From: Armatimonadota bacterium
Lineage (GTDB): Bacteria; Armatimonadota; Fimbriimonadia; Fimbriimonadales; Fimbriimonadaceae
DNA: 5,956 bases
Assembly: GCA_003516955.1 (NCBI GenBank)
Contig: DPBN01000169.1
Location: 1-5,956 of the forward strand
Reading direction: 5' to 3'
Shown: positions 5,349-5,956 of the stretch, in pieces
Position numbering within the stretch: position 1 is the stretch's first letter
Layout: every line of letters starts with the position of its first letter
Notes under the pieces: generated by a model
The model's input: the letters and a program-made list of their open reading frames with translations, nothing else
Database searches by the model: none
What the model was told of the DNA's origin: nothing
Made by a program: the position numbers and the translations under genes

Positions 5349-5956
5349 ATGGTGAAAGGCTTGGCGATCGTTTCCGGTGTGGCGCTTTCGGCGCTCGCCT
5401 TCCCGGTGATCGTGATCGATGATTTCACGACCGGTTCGTTCTCGTACACCCGAAGCAGCGTCGGCACCTCCAGCGCGAGGGTGACCGGAAGCATGCTCGG
5501 CGGGACGCGGTGGGCGCTGTCCAACGTGACCGCCAACCCGAACGGCAGCCAGCTCGCGGGCTCGGTGGGCGGCGGCGTCGCGAGCTTCGTGGCCGGCGAC
5601 GGCCTCGTGCACGCCACCGACCTGCGCTACGGCTACACGCTTGGCGGCGCGCTCTCGGACCTGAACGCGGACCTCACCGCCGGGGGCAACAACGCTCTCA
5701 AGATCTCCTTCCTGGAGAACACGGGCAACCTCGGGCTGCTGGTCCAGCTCCGGAGAACGGTGGGCACCGGATCGCAGTGGGTCAACTACAACGCCACGGT
5801 GGCGGCCTCTTCGGCGCCGTTCGACCTGAAGATCCCGTACTCGGTGTTCGGGTCCTTCAACCTGGCGGACGTCGACCAGGTCATCCTGCGGTTCACCAAC
5901 CAGCCCGGCGAGGATTACAAGCTGGGTGGCGTCGAGGCCGTTCCCGAGCCCGCCAC
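5349..5956 (+). CDS. PEP-CTERM sorting-domain protein, 3' partial
   Basis: There are 202 complete codons with no stop; the right edge cuts the gene inside its sorting signal, VPEPA(T) at 198-203. The hydrophobic segment and basic tail of the PEP-CTERM domain should lie just beyond. Residues 1-17 are a signal peptide (MVKG, hydrophobic core, cleavage likely after ALA17). The mature part starts near VIDDF (22-26) and is rich in Gly, Ser, Asn and Thr, with short alternating beta-strands and no cysteine. NLADVDQVILRF (171-182), just before the sorting motif, resembles the last strand of jelly-roll (carbohydrate-binding-like) domains common in PEP-CTERM proteins; this is a recalled resemblance, not a search result. 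The protein is expected to be exported and handled by an exosortase encoded elsewhere. ATG 5349 is supported by GGAGGAG 5 bases upstream. It is divergent from argC and shares no evident domain with the other PEP-CTERM protein at 2271-2885. The ligand and exact role are unknown. Confidence 0.87.
   Translation, partial: MVKGLAIVSGVALSALAFPVIVIDDFTTGSFSYTRSSVGTSSARVTGSMLGGTRWALSNVTANPNGSQLAGSVGGGVASFVAGDGLVHATDLRYGYTLGGALSDLNADLTAGGNNALKISFLENTGNLGLLVQLRRTVGTGSQWVNYNATVAASSAPFDLKIPYSVFGSFNLADVDQVILRFTNQPGEDYKLGGVEAVPEPA

Overview
The window is GC-rich (roughly two thirds G+C by eye) and looks chromosomal, from a diderm (outer-membrane) bacterium that makes PEP-CTERM surface proteins. An LptD-type outer-membrane assembly protein and two PEP-CTERM proteins support this. 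Armatimonadota (Fimbriimonadia-like) fits best from memory: PEP-CTERM tails ending in Arg runs, high GC and clustered argC-argJ. Planctomycetota, Verrucomicrobiota or another PEP-CTERM lineage cannot be excluded, and no taxonomic marker gene is present.

Layout, left to right. Positions 2-2182 (+) hold most of an LptD/OstA-like protein; its 5' end lies outside the window. A short convergent gap (2183-2270) contains a nested GC-rich inverted repeat. Positions 2271-2885 (-) encode a small secreted PEP-CTERM protein with an Arg6 tail, one cysteine and a QxxxW-type motif that suggests a thioester-like domain. Positions 3005-4147 (-) are argJ and 4144-5169 (-) are argC, with a 4-base GTGA stop/start overlap, so argC-argJ form an operon read leftward. 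The PEP-CTERM gene lies 119 bases downstream on the same strand. A 179-base divergent gap (5170-5348) holds a candidate promoter, a perfect 12-bp palindrome and a repeated octamer. From 5349 (+) a second PEP-CTERM protein begins and is cut by the right edge inside its VPEPAT motif.

The genes fall into two themes. ArgC and ArgJ carry out consecutive parts of acetylated-intermediate arginine/ornithine synthesis in the cytoplasm. The LptD-like protein and the two PEP-CTERM proteins belong to the envelope and cell surface. Nothing links the themes functionally beyond adjacency. No mobile element, tRNA, rRNA or CRISPR array was seen. I do not see a clearly new multi-gene system; the most unusual points are the possible thioester domain in the first PEP-CTERM protein and the palindrome/repeat arrangement ahead of the second.
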